The notes under the pieces: generated by a model
What the model was told of the DNA's origin: nothing
Databases searched by the model: none
Seen by the model: only the letters and a program-made list of their open reading frames with translations
Shown: positions 9,366 through 17,851 of the stretch, piece after piece
Numbering within the stretch: position 1 is the first letter of the stretch
Layout of the letters: each line of letters starts with the position of its first letter
Source of the DNA: Pseudomonas graminis
GTDB lineage: Bacteria; Pseudomonadota; Gammaproteobacteria; Pseudomonadales; Pseudomonadaceae
Length of the DNA: 64,000 bases
Direction: 5' to 3'
Assembly (NCBI RefSeq): GCF_013201545.1
Contig: NZ_CP053746.1
Location: 186,001 to 250,000 of the forward strand
Translations under genes and position numbers: made by a program

Positions 9366-10024
9366 TGCCTGACATGCCCCAACCCTGTGACGTGGTGGTG
9401 CTGCTGTCCGGCACCGGCGGTAACCTGCAGGCGATGATCGACAGCTTTCAGGACAGCGCGAGCCCTGCGCGCATCCGTGCGGTGATTTCCAACCGCGCCG
9501 ATGCCTTCGGGCTCGAGCGGGCCGCCCGCGCCGGGATCGACACTCGCGTGCTCGATCACACCGGCTACGAAGGTCGCGAGGCCTTCGATGCGGCGCTGAT
9601 CGAAGCCATCGATTCATTTCAGCCGTCGCTGGTCGTGCTCGCCGGGTTCATGCGCATCCTCACGCCCGGGTTCGTGCGCCATTACCATGGCCGCCTGCTG
9701 AACATTCACCCTTCCCTGCTTCCGCTGTATAAAGGCTTGCACACCCATCAACGGGCGCTCGACGCCGGCGATGCCGAGCATGGCTGCAGCGTGCACTTTG
9801 TCACCGAGGAACTCGATGGGGGGCCTCTGGTCGTACAGGCAGTTGTTTCTGTAGAGTTGCACGACACGCCCGCCACGCTGGCACAGAGGGTTCACGCCCA
9901 GGAACACCTGATATATCCCCTGGCCATTCGCTGGTTCGCCGAAGGACGCTTGACCCTCGACGAACACGGCGCCTCACTGGACGGCCAGGGCCTAGGGCCC
10001 AGCGGCCACTTGATCCGACATTAG
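9365..10024 (+). CDS. purN: Phosphoribosylglycinamide formyltransferase
   Basis: GAR transformylase, 219 residues, which transfers a formyl group from 10-formyl-THF to GAR. Seen are the N-terminal VVVLLSGTGGNLQAMID block, the formyl-folate site NIHPSLLPLYKGLHTH, the catalytic Asn-His-Asp context (NIHPS, GCSVHFVTEELDGGP), all in the usual order. The start at 9365 overlaps the purM stop; an ATG three codons later is possible. The DUF3108 gene follows after 8 bases and is probably in the same transcript. Confidence 0.96.
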   Translation: MPDMPQPCDVVVLLSGTGGNLQAMIDSFQDSASPARIRAVISNRADAFGLERAARAGIDTRVLDHTGYEGREAFDAALIEAIDSFQPSLVVLAGFMRILTPGFVRHYHGRLLNIHPSLLPLYKGLHTHQRALDAGDAEHGCSVHFVTEELDGGPLVVQAVVSVELHDTPATLAQRVHAQEHLIYPLAIRWFAEGRLTLDEHGASLDGQGLGPSGHLIRH

Positions 10025-10032
10025 GAGATATT

Positions 10033-10749
10033 ATGCGTCGCGCTTTGCTCTTCGCTTTCGCTCTGTTCGCACTTCCCGCAGTCAACGCGGCCGACCTTCA
10101 ACCTTTCTCCGCCAGCTACACCGCTGACTGGAAACAACTCCCCATGAGCGGCGGCAGCGCCAGCCGCAGCCTCGAAAAGAACGCCAACGGCACCTGGACC
10201 CTGAACTTCAAGGCATCGATGATGATCGCCAGCCTGACCGAAGTCAGCACGATCAAGGTCGACAAGGATCAGTTGCTGCCGCAGACCTACCACTTCGAAC
10301 GTGGCGGCCTGGGCAAGAGCAAGACGGTCGATCTGGTATTCGACTGGCCCACCAAATTCATCACCGGCTCGGACCGTGGCGACGCGGTGAAAATCCCGCT
10401 GAATGCCGGCGTTCTCGACAAGTCCACCTACCAGCTCGCGCTGCAGCATGACGTGGCGGCGGGCAAAAAGAGCATGTCGTATCAGGTGGTCGATGGTGAC
10501 GAGATCGACACCTATGACTTCCGCGTCCTGGGCACTGAAAAGGTCGAGACCAAAGTCGGTTCGGTCGACGCCATCAAGGTCGAACGCGTGCGTGATCCAA
10601 CGCAGAACAAACGCATCACCGTGATGTGGTTCGCCAAGGACTACGACTACCTGCTGGTTCGCCTGCAACAGGTTGAAACCGACGGCAAGGAATACAACAT
10701 CATGCTGCAGGACGGCACGGTGAACGGTAAGTCGGTTAAAGGCAGTTAA
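10033..10749 (+). CDS. DUF3108 domain-containing secreted protein
   Basis: A 238-residue protein with a cleavable signal peptide (MRRALLFAFALFALPAVNA). The mature part begins ADLQPFSASYTADWKQLPMSG and is a predicted beta-rich DUF3108 fold. Function is unknown. It starts 8 bases after purN with a good AGGAGATATT ribosome site and ends just before an intrinsic terminator, so it closes a purM-purN-DUF3108 transcription unit. The link to purine synthesis is only positional. Confidence 0.85.
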   Translation: MRRALLFAFALFALPAVNAADLQPFSASYTADWKQLPMSGGSASRSLEKNANGTWTLNFKASMMIASLTEVSTIKVDKDQLLPQTYHFERGGLGKSKTVDLVFDWPTKFITGSDRGDAVKIPLNAGVLDKSTYQLALQHDVAAGKKSMSYQVVDGDEIDTYDFRVLGTEKVETKVGSVDAIKVERVRDPTQNKRITVMWFAKDYDYLLVRLQQVETDGKEYNIMLQDGTVNGKSVKGS

Positions 10750-10774
10750 TACACGCTACCGAGGAGCGCACTAC

Positions 10775-10806
10775 GAAAAAACCCGCCTCCATGGCGGGTT
10801 TTTTCT
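10775..10806 (+). terminator. Intrinsic terminator of the purM-purN-DUF3108 unit
   Basis: AAAAAACCCGCC-TCCAT-GGCGGGTTTTTT: a seven-pair GC stem with a five-base loop, flanked by A and T runs, 25 bases after the stop codon. The A-run upstream makes it potentially bidirectional, although no convergent gene is present. Confidence 0.93.
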
Positions 10807-11029
10807 TGGCGCCGAGAGACACATGGGCCTACATGAAAGATTCTTCATGGCCCTCAACCGGGTGTGACAAAACGCCACACTCCCTTCGAATACAAGCATT
10901 TAGCGCACTGTTACGGATTCGGTAAATAACTGTTGCCGGATGAGCACATTTACTTAGCTGGCTACCAAAAACTATAAAGAAGGCCTGCGACGTCCTGCCG
11001 CAGATATCCAAGAGTCAGGAGTTTGCACT

Positions 11030-11218
11030 ATGACCGTAACTGTTACTGAACGCGACGACGCCCATATCTCCCACGAGACCATCGCCGATGGCATCCAGAT
11101 CTGGGATGTACGCCAACAAGACCAGCTGGTAGGGATGTTTCATTACGAATCGGACGCACAGCGTTACGCAGCAGAACTAGCCGAGCAAGAAGCGAAGCTT
11201 CAGGCCAGTCATTCGTAA
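11030..11218 (+). CDS. Conserved small protein of unknown function (62 aa)
   Basis: A 62-residue acidic protein, MTVTVTERDDAHISHETIAD..., with no membrane segment and a C-terminal half predicted to be helical (DAQRYAAELAEQEAKLQ). It has its own unit: an AT-rich leader with a TATAAA box at 10973-10978, a GGAG ribosome site eight to eleven bases before the ATG, and a dedicated terminator just after the stop. That layout, in isolation between two terminators, supports a real small gene. The combination of a WDV-hydrophobic strand and FHYESDAQRYA recalls small Pseudomonas proteins that sense or bind a partner, but no function can be named. Confidence 0.72.
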   Translation: MTVTVTERDDAHISHETIADGIQIWDVRQQDQLVGMFHYESDAQRYAAELAEQEAKLQASHS

Positions 11219-11231
11219 TTTCGGAATCGCA

Positions 11232-11264
11232 GCAAAACAAAACCCGCCTCTCGGCGGGTTTTGT
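11232..11264 (+). terminator. Intrinsic terminator of the 62-aa gene
   Basis: CAAAACAAAACCCGCC-TCTC-GGCGGGTTTTG: a strong stem (AAAACCCGCC / GGCGGGTTTT) beginning 14 bases after the stop codon. It closely resembles the terminator at 10775-10806. Confidence 0.9.
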
Positions 11265-11332
11265 CGTTTACCAGAGGTCCGCCTTTCACGATGCCCCCAG
11301 CGCAACCCTTTCATACAGACATTGCGAACTAG

Positions 11333-11417
11333 GTGGGAGTGAGCTTGCTCACGAAAGCGGTACTGCACCCTCTGAAGATTTAGCTCATGCCCCTTCGCGA
11401 GCAAGCTCGCTCCCACA
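11333..11417. repeat. REP doublet (GTGGGAGTGAGCTTGCTC family)
   Basis: GTGGGAGTGAGCTTGCTCACGA at the left and its inverted partner TCGCGAGCAAGCTCGCTCCCAC at the right, about 40 bases apart, form a REPIN-like doublet. The same family recurs at 17732, 23273, 48490, 50690, 56989 and 60591. Confidence 0.9.
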
Positions 11418-11425
11418 GCAAAGAA

Positions 11426-11968
11426 TCACCACATCAGATCATCAGGGATCTTGTACGCGGCATAAGGATCATCGCCATCCGGCTCTTCGGTGGGGGCGCT
11501 GAGCATGACAATGCGGCGCGGATCGCGCTCTTGCACCTTGAGGGCCGCTTCCCGGGGGATCACCTCGTAAGTACCGCCGTGGTGCACGATGGCCAGCGCG
11601 CCGCTGCTCAGCTTGCTGCGCATCAGAGGGTTGACCGACAGGCGCTTGACCTTCTTGTCGTCGACGAAGTTGTAGTAGTCCTCGGTGGTCAGCTTCGGCA
11701 GGCGCGTGGCTTCGATCAGTTGCTTGACCTGGGCGGCACGGGCTTTCTGCTCGATTTTTTCCTGCTGCTGACGGTTCAACTCCTGGTCTCGTTTGGCCTT
11801 CTCGGCCATCGCTTCCTGGGCCGCGCGCTGGCTGGTGTCATCCGCCACTGCCTGGCCCTTGTGCACCAGGCGCTGCTCCTTCTGCTTGCTCTTGCTGGCC
11901 TGCTTGGCTTGCTTCTCATTGACCAGTCCGGCTTTCAGCAACTGGTCACGAAGGGAAATACCCGCCAT
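11426..11968 (-). CDS. DUF2058 domain-containing protein (YaiL-like)
   Basis: A 180-residue protein beginning MAGISLRDQLLKAGLVNEKQ, the signature start of the DUF2058/YaiL family, which has been associated with nucleoid or polynucleotide binding. Residues 20-95 are very rich in Lys, Gln, Glu and Ala and predicted to be a long helix or coiled coil. The C-terminal half (TTEDYYNFVDDKKVKRLSVN) is the conserved globular part. No membrane segment or signal peptide. It follows mazG by about 26 bases on the same strand and is likely co-transcribed with it. Confidence 0.85.
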   Translation of the reverse strand: MAGISLRDQLLKAGLVNEKQAKQASKSKQKEQRLVHKGQAVADDTSQRAAQEAMAEKAKRDQELNRQQQEKIEQKARAAQVKQLIEATRLPKLTTEDYYNFVDDKKVKRLSVNPLMRSKLSSGALAIVHHGGTYEVIPREAALKVQERDPRRIVMLSAPTEEPDGDDPYAAYKIPDDLMW

Positions 11969-11994
11969 CTGTCTTCTCTCTCTAAATAGTCAAC

Positions 11995-12828
11995 TCAACC
12001 GCAGTTGGGCGTGATCTTTTCCTGACGCTTGGCTTCGCCCCAGAGCGCATCCATCTCTTCGAGGCTGCAATCTTCGATGGGGCGCCGGGTGTCGCGCAAG
12101 GTCTGTTCGATAAATCTGAAACGCCGCTCGAATTTGGCATTGGCGGCGCGCAGGGCATTTTCCGGGTCAACCTTAAGGTGCCGGGCCAGATTGACCGCGG
12201 CAAACAGCAGATCGCCGACCTCTTCGGTGATGGCAGCGCTGTCGTTGTCGGCCATGGCCTCGAGGACTTCGTCGAGTTCCTCGCGCACGTTGTCGACCAC
12301 CGGCAACGCATCAGGCCAGTCGAAACCGACCCGGGAGGCCCGCTTCTGCAACTTCGCCGCCCGCGACAGCGCAGGCAATACGGCCGGCACATCATCGAGC
12401 AGGGAAAGCTGCTCAGGGGCGCTGGCCTTTTCCGCGCGCTCCTCGGCCTTGATCTGATCCCAGCGCTGCTTGACCTGCTCTTCGCTGAGGCGCGGCGTTT
12501 CAAGCGGCGCGTACAGATCGCCGGTCGGGAACACGTGGGGATGGCGGCGAATCAGTTTGCGGGTGATGCCGTCGACCACACCGTCAAACTCGAAGCGCCC
12601 TTCTTCCCGCGCCAGCTGGCAGTAATACACCACCTGAAACAGCAAATCGCCGAGCTCGCCGCGCAGGTCATCAAAGTCACCGCGTTCGATGGCGTCGGCC
12701 ACTTCGTAGGCTTCTTCGAGGGTGTGCGGGACGATGCTCGCGTAATTCTGCTTCACGTCCCACGGGCAACCGAATTGCGGATCGCGCAAGCGGGCCATGA
12801 GGTTGAGGAGGTCTTGGAGGCTATACAT
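11995..12828 (-). CDS. mazG: Nucleoside triphosphate pyrophosphohydrolase MazG
   Basis: A 277-residue all-alpha NTP pyrophosphatase that removes non-canonical or excess NTPs and is tied to the stringent response. Two MazG repeats are seen: the N-terminal one has CPWDVKQ, EEAYEVADAIERGDFDDLRGELGDLL (the EExxE...ExxD metal-binding pattern) near residues 35-65, and the C-terminal one has EELDEVLEAM and EEVGDLLFAAVNLAR near residues 185-220. Length is slightly above the family norm. It lies downstream of relA, the common Pseudomonas order, separated by a palindromic repeat at 12844-12928. Confidence 0.94.
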   Translation of the reverse strand: MYSLQDLLNLMARLRDPQFGCPWDVKQNYASIVPHTLEEAYEVADAIERGDFDDLRGELGDLLFQVVYYCQLAREEGRFEFDGVVDGITRKLIRRHPHVFPTGDLYAPLETPRLSEEQVKQRWDQIKAEERAEKASAPEQLSLLDDVPAVLPALSRAAKLQKRASRVGFDWPDALPVVDNVREELDEVLEAMADNDSAAITEEVGDLLFAAVNLARHLKVDPENALRAANAKFERRFRFIEQTLRDTRRPIEDCSLEEMDALWGEAKRQEKITPNCG

Positions 12829-12843
12829 GAGGGGTCCCTTTGG

Positions 12844-12928
12844 TCACAGCTTCAAGCGGCAAGCCACAAGCTTCAAGCCGTGCGCGTACAGCTTGCAGCT
12901 TGTGGCTTGCCGCTTGTAGCTTGCAGCT
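12844..12928. repeat. Long imperfect inverted repeat (AAGCGGCAAGCCACAAGC family)
   Basis: AGCTTCAAGCGGCAAGCCAC on the left pairs with GTGGCTTGCCGCTTGTAGCT on the right around a centre of about 25 bases, giving a very long stem. Similar CTTGCAGCTTGTGGCTTG sequences are scattered in Pseudomonas intergenic regions. Between relA and mazG it may act as a partial terminator or mRNA stabiliser; that is inference. Confidence 0.8.
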
Positions 12929-12933
12929 ACGCC

Positions 12934-15177
12934 TCACGGCGTTCTGTTACGCCGCGTTTCGATGATGTTCGGCAGTTGCGAGATGCGCCCCAGCAGCCGG
13001 CCCAGCGCGTCCAGGCCCGGGATCTCGATGGTCAGCGACATCAGCGCGGTGTTGTCTTCCTTGTTCGAGCGGGTGTTGACCGCCAGGACGTTGATGCGCT
13101 CGTTGAGCAGAATCTGCGAGACGTCACGCAGCAGCCCCGAGCGGTCGTAGGCGCGGATGATGATGTCCACCGGATAGGTGAGCACCGGCACCGGGCCCCA
13201 GCTGACCTGAATGATGCGCTCGGGTTCGCGCCCGCCCAGTTGCAGCACCGAGGCGCAGTCCTGACGGTGAATGCTCACGCCGCGGCCTTGGGTGATGTAA
13301 CCGACGATGGCATCGCCCGGCAGCGGCTGGCAGCAGCCGGCCATCTGCGTCATCAGGTTGCCGACGCCCTGGATCTGGATGTCGCCGCGCTTGCCCGGCT
13401 TGTAACCAGTGGCCTTGCGCGGAATCAGCTCCAACTGCTCGTTGCCGCGTTCCGGCTCGACCAGTTGCTGGGCCAGATTCACCAGCTGCGCAATGCGCAG
13501 GTCGCCGGCACCGAGGGCCGCGAACATGTCTTCGGGCATCTTCATGTTGGCCTTCTCGGCCAGCTTGTCGAAGTCCACTTGCGGCAGCGCCAGACGCGCC
13601 AGCTCGCGCTCCAGCAACACCTTGCCGGCGGCGACGTTCTGGTCGCGCGCCTGCAGCTTGTACCAGTGCACGATCTTCGCCCGCGCCCGAGACGTGGTGA
13701 TGTAACCGAGGTTCGAGTTCAGCCAGTCGCGGCTCGGCGTGCCGTGCTTGCTGGTGATGATCTCGACCTGCTCGCCGGTCTGCAGGCTGTAGTTGAGCGG
13801 CACGATGCGCCCGTTGATCTTCGCGCCACGGCAGTTGTGGCCGATCTCGGTGTGCACGCGGTAGGCGAAGTCCAGCGGCGTCGCCCCCTTGGGCAGGTCG
13901 ATCGCGTGGCCGTCCGGGGTAAACACGTAAACGCGGTCGGGTTCGATGTCGACGCGCAGCTGTTCCGCCAGCCCGCCGATGTCGCCCAGCTCTTCATGCC
14001 ACTCGAGCACCTGACGCAGCCAGGAGATTTTCTCTTCGTAATGATTGGAGCCGGATTTGACGTCGGTGCCTTTGTATTTCCAGTGGGCGCAGACGCCCAG
14101 CTCGGCCTCTTCGTGCATGGCGTGGGTGCGGATCTGCACTTCCAGCACCTTGCCCTCCGGACCGATCACTGCCGTGTGCAGCGAGCGATAGCCGTTTTCC
14201 TTCGGATTCGCGATGTAGTCGTCGAATTCCTTGGGAATGTGCCGCCACAAAGTGTGGACAATGCCGAGGGCGGTGTAGCAATCGCGCATCTCCGGCACCA
14301 GCACACGAACGGCGCGAACGTCGTAGATCTGGCTGAATTCCAGGCCTTTGCGCTGCATCTTTCGCCAGATCGAATAAATGTGCTTGGCCCGGCCGCTGAT
14401 GTCGGCCGTCACGCCAGTGGCCAGCAGCTCGTTCTCAAGCTGTGACATCACGTCGGTAATGAAGCGCTCGCGATCAAGGCGGCGTTCGTGCAGCAGCTTG
14501 GCGATCTGCTTGTACTGCTCGGGCTCCAGGTAACGGAAGGACAGGTCCTCCAGCTCCCATTTGATGTGACCGATGCCCAGTCTGTGGGCCAGCGGCGCGT
14601 AGATGTCGAAGACTTCCCGGGCGACGCGGTTGCGCTTTTCATCGTCGGTGTTCTTCACCGCCCGGATGGCGCACGTACGCTCGGCCAGCTTGATCAACGC
14701 GACGCGCACGTCGTCGACCATGGCCACCAGCATCTTGCGCAGGTTTTCGACCTGGGCCTGAGTGCCGAGCACCAGGGACTGACGCGGACTGAGACTGGCG
14801 CTGATCGCCGCCATGCGCAGCACGCCGTCGATAAGTTTGGCGACGGTGGGGCCAAAGCGCTGGTTCACGTCGGGCAGCGAGATCTTGCCTTCGCGCACGC
14901 CGCGATAAATCACGGCGGCAACGAGGGAGTCCTGATCGAGCTTGAGGTCGGCCAGGATTTCAGCGATTTCCAGGCCCGTCTGAAAACTCGACGTGCCCTC
15001 CGCCCAGAGGTTCTTGGCGGCGTTGTCCTGTTGCTCGGCGTGCCGGGCAAATTCACAGGCCTCTTTGAGGGCCTGTCGGTCCACTGCGAGGTCGACGCTG
15101 ACCACGTGATCCAGCCACGCGTCGAGGTTGATACTGCCGTCTGTGTTGATCGGCTGGTGGGGTCTCACCTGTACCAT
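12934..15177 (-). CDS. relA: GTP pyrophosphokinase RelA, (p)ppGpp synthetase I
   Basis: A 747-residue ribosome-associated stringent factor that makes (p)ppGpp when uncharged tRNA accumulates. Domains in order: an inactive hydrolase domain (no HD..ED motif; the stretch AVIYRGVREGKI replaces it), the synthetase domain with the RelA-type acidic motif EFDD followed by YIANPKENGYRSLHTAV, and EVQIRTHAMHEEAELG; a TGS domain (RVYVFTPDGHAIDLPKG); and a C-terminal zinc-finger/ACT region with AGCCQPLPGD and DRSGLLRDVSQIL. EFDD marks a RelA synthetase and not the bifunctional SpoT. Start is an ATG at 15175-15177 with an AAGGTAAG site upstream. Confidence 0.97.
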   Translation of the reverse strand: MVQVRPHQPINTDGSINLDAWLDHVVSVDLAVDRQALKEACEFARHAEQQDNAAKNLWAEGTSSFQTGLEIAEILADLKLDQDSLVAAVIYRGVREGKISLPDVNQRFGPTVAKLIDGVLRMAAISASLSPRQSLVLGTQAQVENLRKMLVAMVDDVRVALIKLAERTCAIRAVKNTDDEKRNRVAREVFDIYAPLAHRLGIGHIKWELEDLSFRYLEPEQYKQIAKLLHERRLDRERFITDVMSQLENELLATGVTADISGRAKHIYSIWRKMQRKGLEFSQIYDVRAVRVLVPEMRDCYTALGIVHTLWRHIPKEFDDYIANPKENGYRSLHTAVIGPEGKVLEVQIRTHAMHEEAELGVCAHWKYKGTDVKSGSNHYEEKISWLRQVLEWHEELGDIGGLAEQLRVDIEPDRVYVFTPDGHAIDLPKGATPLDFAYRVHTEIGHNCRGAKINGRIVPLNYSLQTGEQVEIITSKHGTPSRDWLNSNLGYITTSRARAKIVHWYKLQARDQNVAAGKVLLERELARLALPQVDFDKLAEKANMKMPEDMFAALGAGDLRIAQLVNLAQQLVEPERGNEQLELIPRKATGYKPGKRGDIQIQGVGNLMTQMAGCCQPLPGDAIVGYITQGRGVSIHRQDCASVLQLGGREPERIIQVSWGPVPVLTYPVDIIIRAYDRSGLLRDVSQILLNERINVLAVNTRSNKEDNTALMSLTIEIPGLDALGRLLGRISQLPNIIETRRNRTP

Positions 15178-15191
15178 GTTGCTTACCTTCC

Positions 15192-15311
15192 CTACGGCGC
15201 GATGAAATGCGCCTTCAGTCGCCGGCCTTCTTGAGCGCGTGCGCCTTGCGGGCCATGCAAGGTCGCGTACGCGCGGGCCAGTCGGATTAAACGAGACTCC
15301 GTGTAAGGCAT
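15192..15311 (-). CDS. Possible 39-aa peptide between rlmD and relA
   Basis: An ATG at 15309-15311 preceded by AGGAAAAG starts a 39-codon frame, MPYTESRLIRLARAYATLHG..., that ends 14 bases before relA. The peptide is strongly basic (about nine Arg/Lys/His). The ribosome site and position are reasonable, but codon use alone cannot separate a real microprotein or leader peptide from chance at this length. I recognise no family. Confidence 0.3.
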   Translation of the reverse strand: MPYTESRLIRLARAYATLHGPQGARAQEGRRLKAHFIAP

Positions 15312-15333
15312 GGGCTTTTCCTGAGCCGCTGCC

Positions 15334-16689
15334 TCACTTGCTCGCTTCAAATAACGCCATCGCCTCGACATGCGCTGTCTGCGGGAACATATCGAGGATT
15401 CCGGCACGTTTTAAACGGTAGCCCTGTTTGATCAATTCAACCGTGTCGCGCGCCAGCGTAGCCGGATTGCACGACACATAAAGGACGCGCTGAGCGCCCA
15501 ACGACTTGAGCTTGCCCACTGCTTCGAACGCCCCGTCACGGGGCGGATCGAGCAGCACTGCGGCGAAACCTTCCGCCACCCAGGCCGCCTTGTCCAGTGG
15601 CTGCGACAGATCGGCCTGATAAAACTTCACGTTGCTTAAACCGTTGCCGGCGGCGTTGGCCGTCGCCCGGTGAACCATGGCGTCGACGCCCTCCACGGCC
15701 ACCACGTCGCGCGACATTTGCGCCAGCGGTAGAGCGAAGTTACCGAGACCGCAGAACAAGTCCAGCACTCGTTCGTCCTTGTCCGGCGCGAGCCAGTCCA
15801 GGGCCTGTTCGATCATCGCGGTGTTGACCTGAGCATTGACCTGCACGAAGTCGCCGGGGCGATAGGCCAGGGACAGATTCCACGGCTCCAGACGGTAGCC
15901 AAGGTGCGCGGCCGGGTCGACCGGTTGTGGCTCGCCTTCGCCGTGCAACCACAGCTGCGCGTCATGGGTTTCGCAAAACGCCTTGAGGATTGCCAGATCG
16001 TTTTCAGGCAGCGGCGCGGTGTGCCGCAGCAGCACGGCATTGGCCGAGCCGCTAAAGAGCTCGACATGCCCCAGCGCCTGGGGTTTGCTCAGGCCGCGAA
16101 GCATGGGCGCCAGCGCTGTCATGATCGGTTGCAAGGCCTGTACCAGCACCGGGCATTGTTCGATGGGGATGATGTCCTGACTCGCCGCGGCGCGGAAGCC
16201 GACGTCCAGCCGTTTGGCGCGGACGTCCCAGCGAACGGCGACACGGGCGCGGCGGCGGTAGGCGTATTCATCGCCGGTCAGCGGCGCGGCCCATTCCTCC
16301 GGCTCGACCCCGGCGATGCGGCTCAATTGCTCGGCGAGCATGCTCTGTTTCAGGGCGAGCTGTTCGGCGTGGGGCATGTGCTGGGTGCTGCAACCGCCGC
16401 AACGGCCGAAATGCGGGCACGCTGCCGGGCGCCGTATCGGGCTGGCCTGGAACACCCGCTCAGTGCGGGCTTCGACGACTTTGCCGTGGGCATTGAGCAC
16501 GCGGGCCTCGACCTCTTCGCCAGCCAGACTGCCCATGACAAACCAGGTGCGGCCTTCAACGAAACCGATGCCGCGACCGTCGTTGGCCAGCCGCTCGATG
16601 TTCAGGCGTTGTTTTTTACCGGCAGGAACCTGCGTGGTCCGGGTGCCGCCGCTGGGCTGGAAACGCAGGCCTGCATCACGCTTGGCCAT
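15334..16689 (-). CDS. rlmD: 23S rRNA (uracil(1939)-C(5))-methyltransferase RlmD
   Basis: A 451-residue SAM-dependent methyltransferase that makes m5U1939 in 23S rRNA. Domains: an N-terminal TRAM-like region ([16 protein letters not shown]), a [4Fe-4S]-cluster site ([10 protein letters not shown] plus a later Cys), and a C-terminal Rossmann domain with [16 protein letters not shown] and the catalytic Cys in [11 protein letters not shown]. Length and motif order fit RlmD well. Its ATG (16687-16689) overlaps the cysM stop by one base, so rlmD is translated from the cysM transcript and relA lies downstream on the same strand. Confidence 0.95.
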   Translation of the reverse strand: MAKRDAGLRFQPSGGTRTTQVPAGKKQRLNIERLANDGRGIGFVEGRTWFVMGSLAGEEVEARVLNAHGKVVEARTERVFQASPIRRPAACPHFGRCGGCSTQHMPHAEQLALKQSMLAEQLSRIAGVEPEEWAAPLTGDEYAYRRRARVAVRWDVRAKRLDVGFRAAASQDIIPIEQCPVLVQALQPIMTALAPMLRGLSKPQALGHVELFSGSANAVLLRHTAPLPENDLAILKAFCETHDAQLWLHGEGEPQPVDPAAHLGYRLEPWNLSLAYRPGDFVQVNAQVNTAMIEQALDWLAPDKDERVLDLFCGLGNFALPLAQMSRDVVAVEGVDAMVHRATANAAGNGLSNVKFYQADLSQPLDKAAWVAEGFAAVLLDPPRDGAFEAVGKLKSLGAQRVLYVSCNPATLARDTVELIKQGYRLKRAGILDMFPQTAHVEAMALFEASK

Positions 16690-17591
16690 CAGTTGGGCGC
16701 ATCGTAGACGCCGGTCGACAGGTAACGGTCGCCGCGGTCACAAATGATCGCGACCATCACCGCGTTTTCGACTTCCCGGGACAACCGCAGCATCCCGGCC
16801 ACCGAGCCGCCCGACGACACGCCACAGAAAATGCCTTCTTCCCGCGCCAGTCGACGCATGACGTCCTCGGCTTCGGCCTGGCCCATGTCCATGATCCGGT
16901 CGACACGGTCGGCCTGATAAATGCTCGGCAGGTACTCTGTCGGCCAGCGGCGGATACCGGGAATCGACGCGCCGTCCATGGGCTGGAGGCCGACGATCTG
17001 AATGTTCGGGTTCTGTTCCTTGAGGAAACGCGAGGTGCCCATGATGGTGCCGGTGGTGCCCATGGAACTGACGAAATGGGTGATGGTGCCGCCGGTCTGC
17101 CGCCAGATTTCCGGGCCGGTGCCGACGTAATGCGCCTGGGGATTGTCGCCGTTGGCGAACTGGTCGAGCACTTTGCCGTGGCCTTCAGCCTGCATGCGCT
17201 CGGCCAGATCACGGGCGCCTTCCATGCCCTCTTCCTTGCTGACCAGAATCAGCTCGGCGCCATAAGCGGTCATCGCCGCCTTGCGCTCGGCGCTGGAGTT
17301 GTCGGGCATGATCAGGATCATGCGATAGCCCTTGATCGCCGCAGCCATCGCCAGGGCGATGCCGGTGTTGCCGGAGGTGGCTTCGATCAGGGTGTCGCCG
17401 GGGTGGATCTGCCCGCGCGCTTCGGCACGGGTAATCATCGACAGCGCCGGACGGTCCTTCACGGAACCGGCCGGGTTATTGCCTTCGAGCTTGAGCAGCA
17501 ACGTGTTGCTGGTGTTCCCGGCCATGCGTTGCAGACGCACCAGCGGGGTGTTGCCGACGCAATCGGCGATGGTTTGATACTGCAGGGTCAT
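16689..17591 (-). CDS. cysM: Cysteine synthase B
   Basis: A 300-residue PLP-dependent O-acetylserine (or O-phosphoserine) sulfhydrylase that can use thiosulfate. The PLP lysine is in [17 protein letters not shown]; the substrate loop [14 protein letters not shown] and the phosphate-binding [17 protein letters not shown] follow. The [13 protein letters not shown] loop and the smaller size separate CysM from CysK. The first gene of a cysM-rlmD-(relA-mazG) minus-strand series, with REP sequences upstream. Confidence 0.95.
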   Translation of the reverse strand: MTLQYQTIADCVGNTPLVRLQRMAGNTSNTLLLKLEGNNPAGSVKDRPALSMITRAEARGQIHPGDTLIEATSGNTGIALAMAAAIKGYRMILIMPDNSSAERKAAMTAYGAELILVSKEEGMEGARDLAERMQAEGHGKVLDQFANGDNPQAHYVGTGPEIWRQTGGTITHFVSSMGTTGTIMGTSRFLKEQNPNIQIVGLQPMDGASIPGIRRWPTEYLPSIYQADRVDRIMDMGQAEAEDVMRRLAREEGIFCGVSSGGSVAGMLRLSREVENAVMVAIICDRGDRYLSTGVYDAPN

Positions 17592-17731
17592 GGCGTTTTC
17601 GCGATCCAGACGTGCGGGGGTCGCCCATCATACCGGCAATCGCTGCCGGGCCATATCACGCAAAGTGAGGGGGTTATCGCTGAATGGAATAAGGCATGTC
17701 CCTGGGATTAGATAGGCCGGGCACTGAACCC

Positions 17732-17819
17732 TGTAGGAGTGAGCTTGCTCGCGATTGCATTATCACCGGCAACCTTTACGTCACAGACACCACGCATCGC
17801 GAGCAAGCTCACTCCTACA
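17732..17819. repeat. REP doublet (TGTAGGAGTGAGCTTGCTC family)
   Basis: Left arm TGTAGGAGTGAGCTTGCTCG and inverted right arm CGAGCAAGCTCACTCCTACA flank about 45 unrelated bases, a REPIN-type arrangement between cysM and the sensor kinase gene. Confidence 0.92.
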
Positions 17820-17851
17820 GTTCGGGTTGAGCTGCTGATCCAACAGCGACA

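Noticed and set aside
8292..9617. A 441-codon open frame on the minus strand
   Set aside because: It is antisense to purM and purN and shows only low-complexity shadow composition.
12178..14445. A 755-codon open frame on the plus strand
   Set aside because: It runs antisense to relA and part of mazG, both unmistakable genes. Long antisense frames are common at this GC content, and its translation has no family features.
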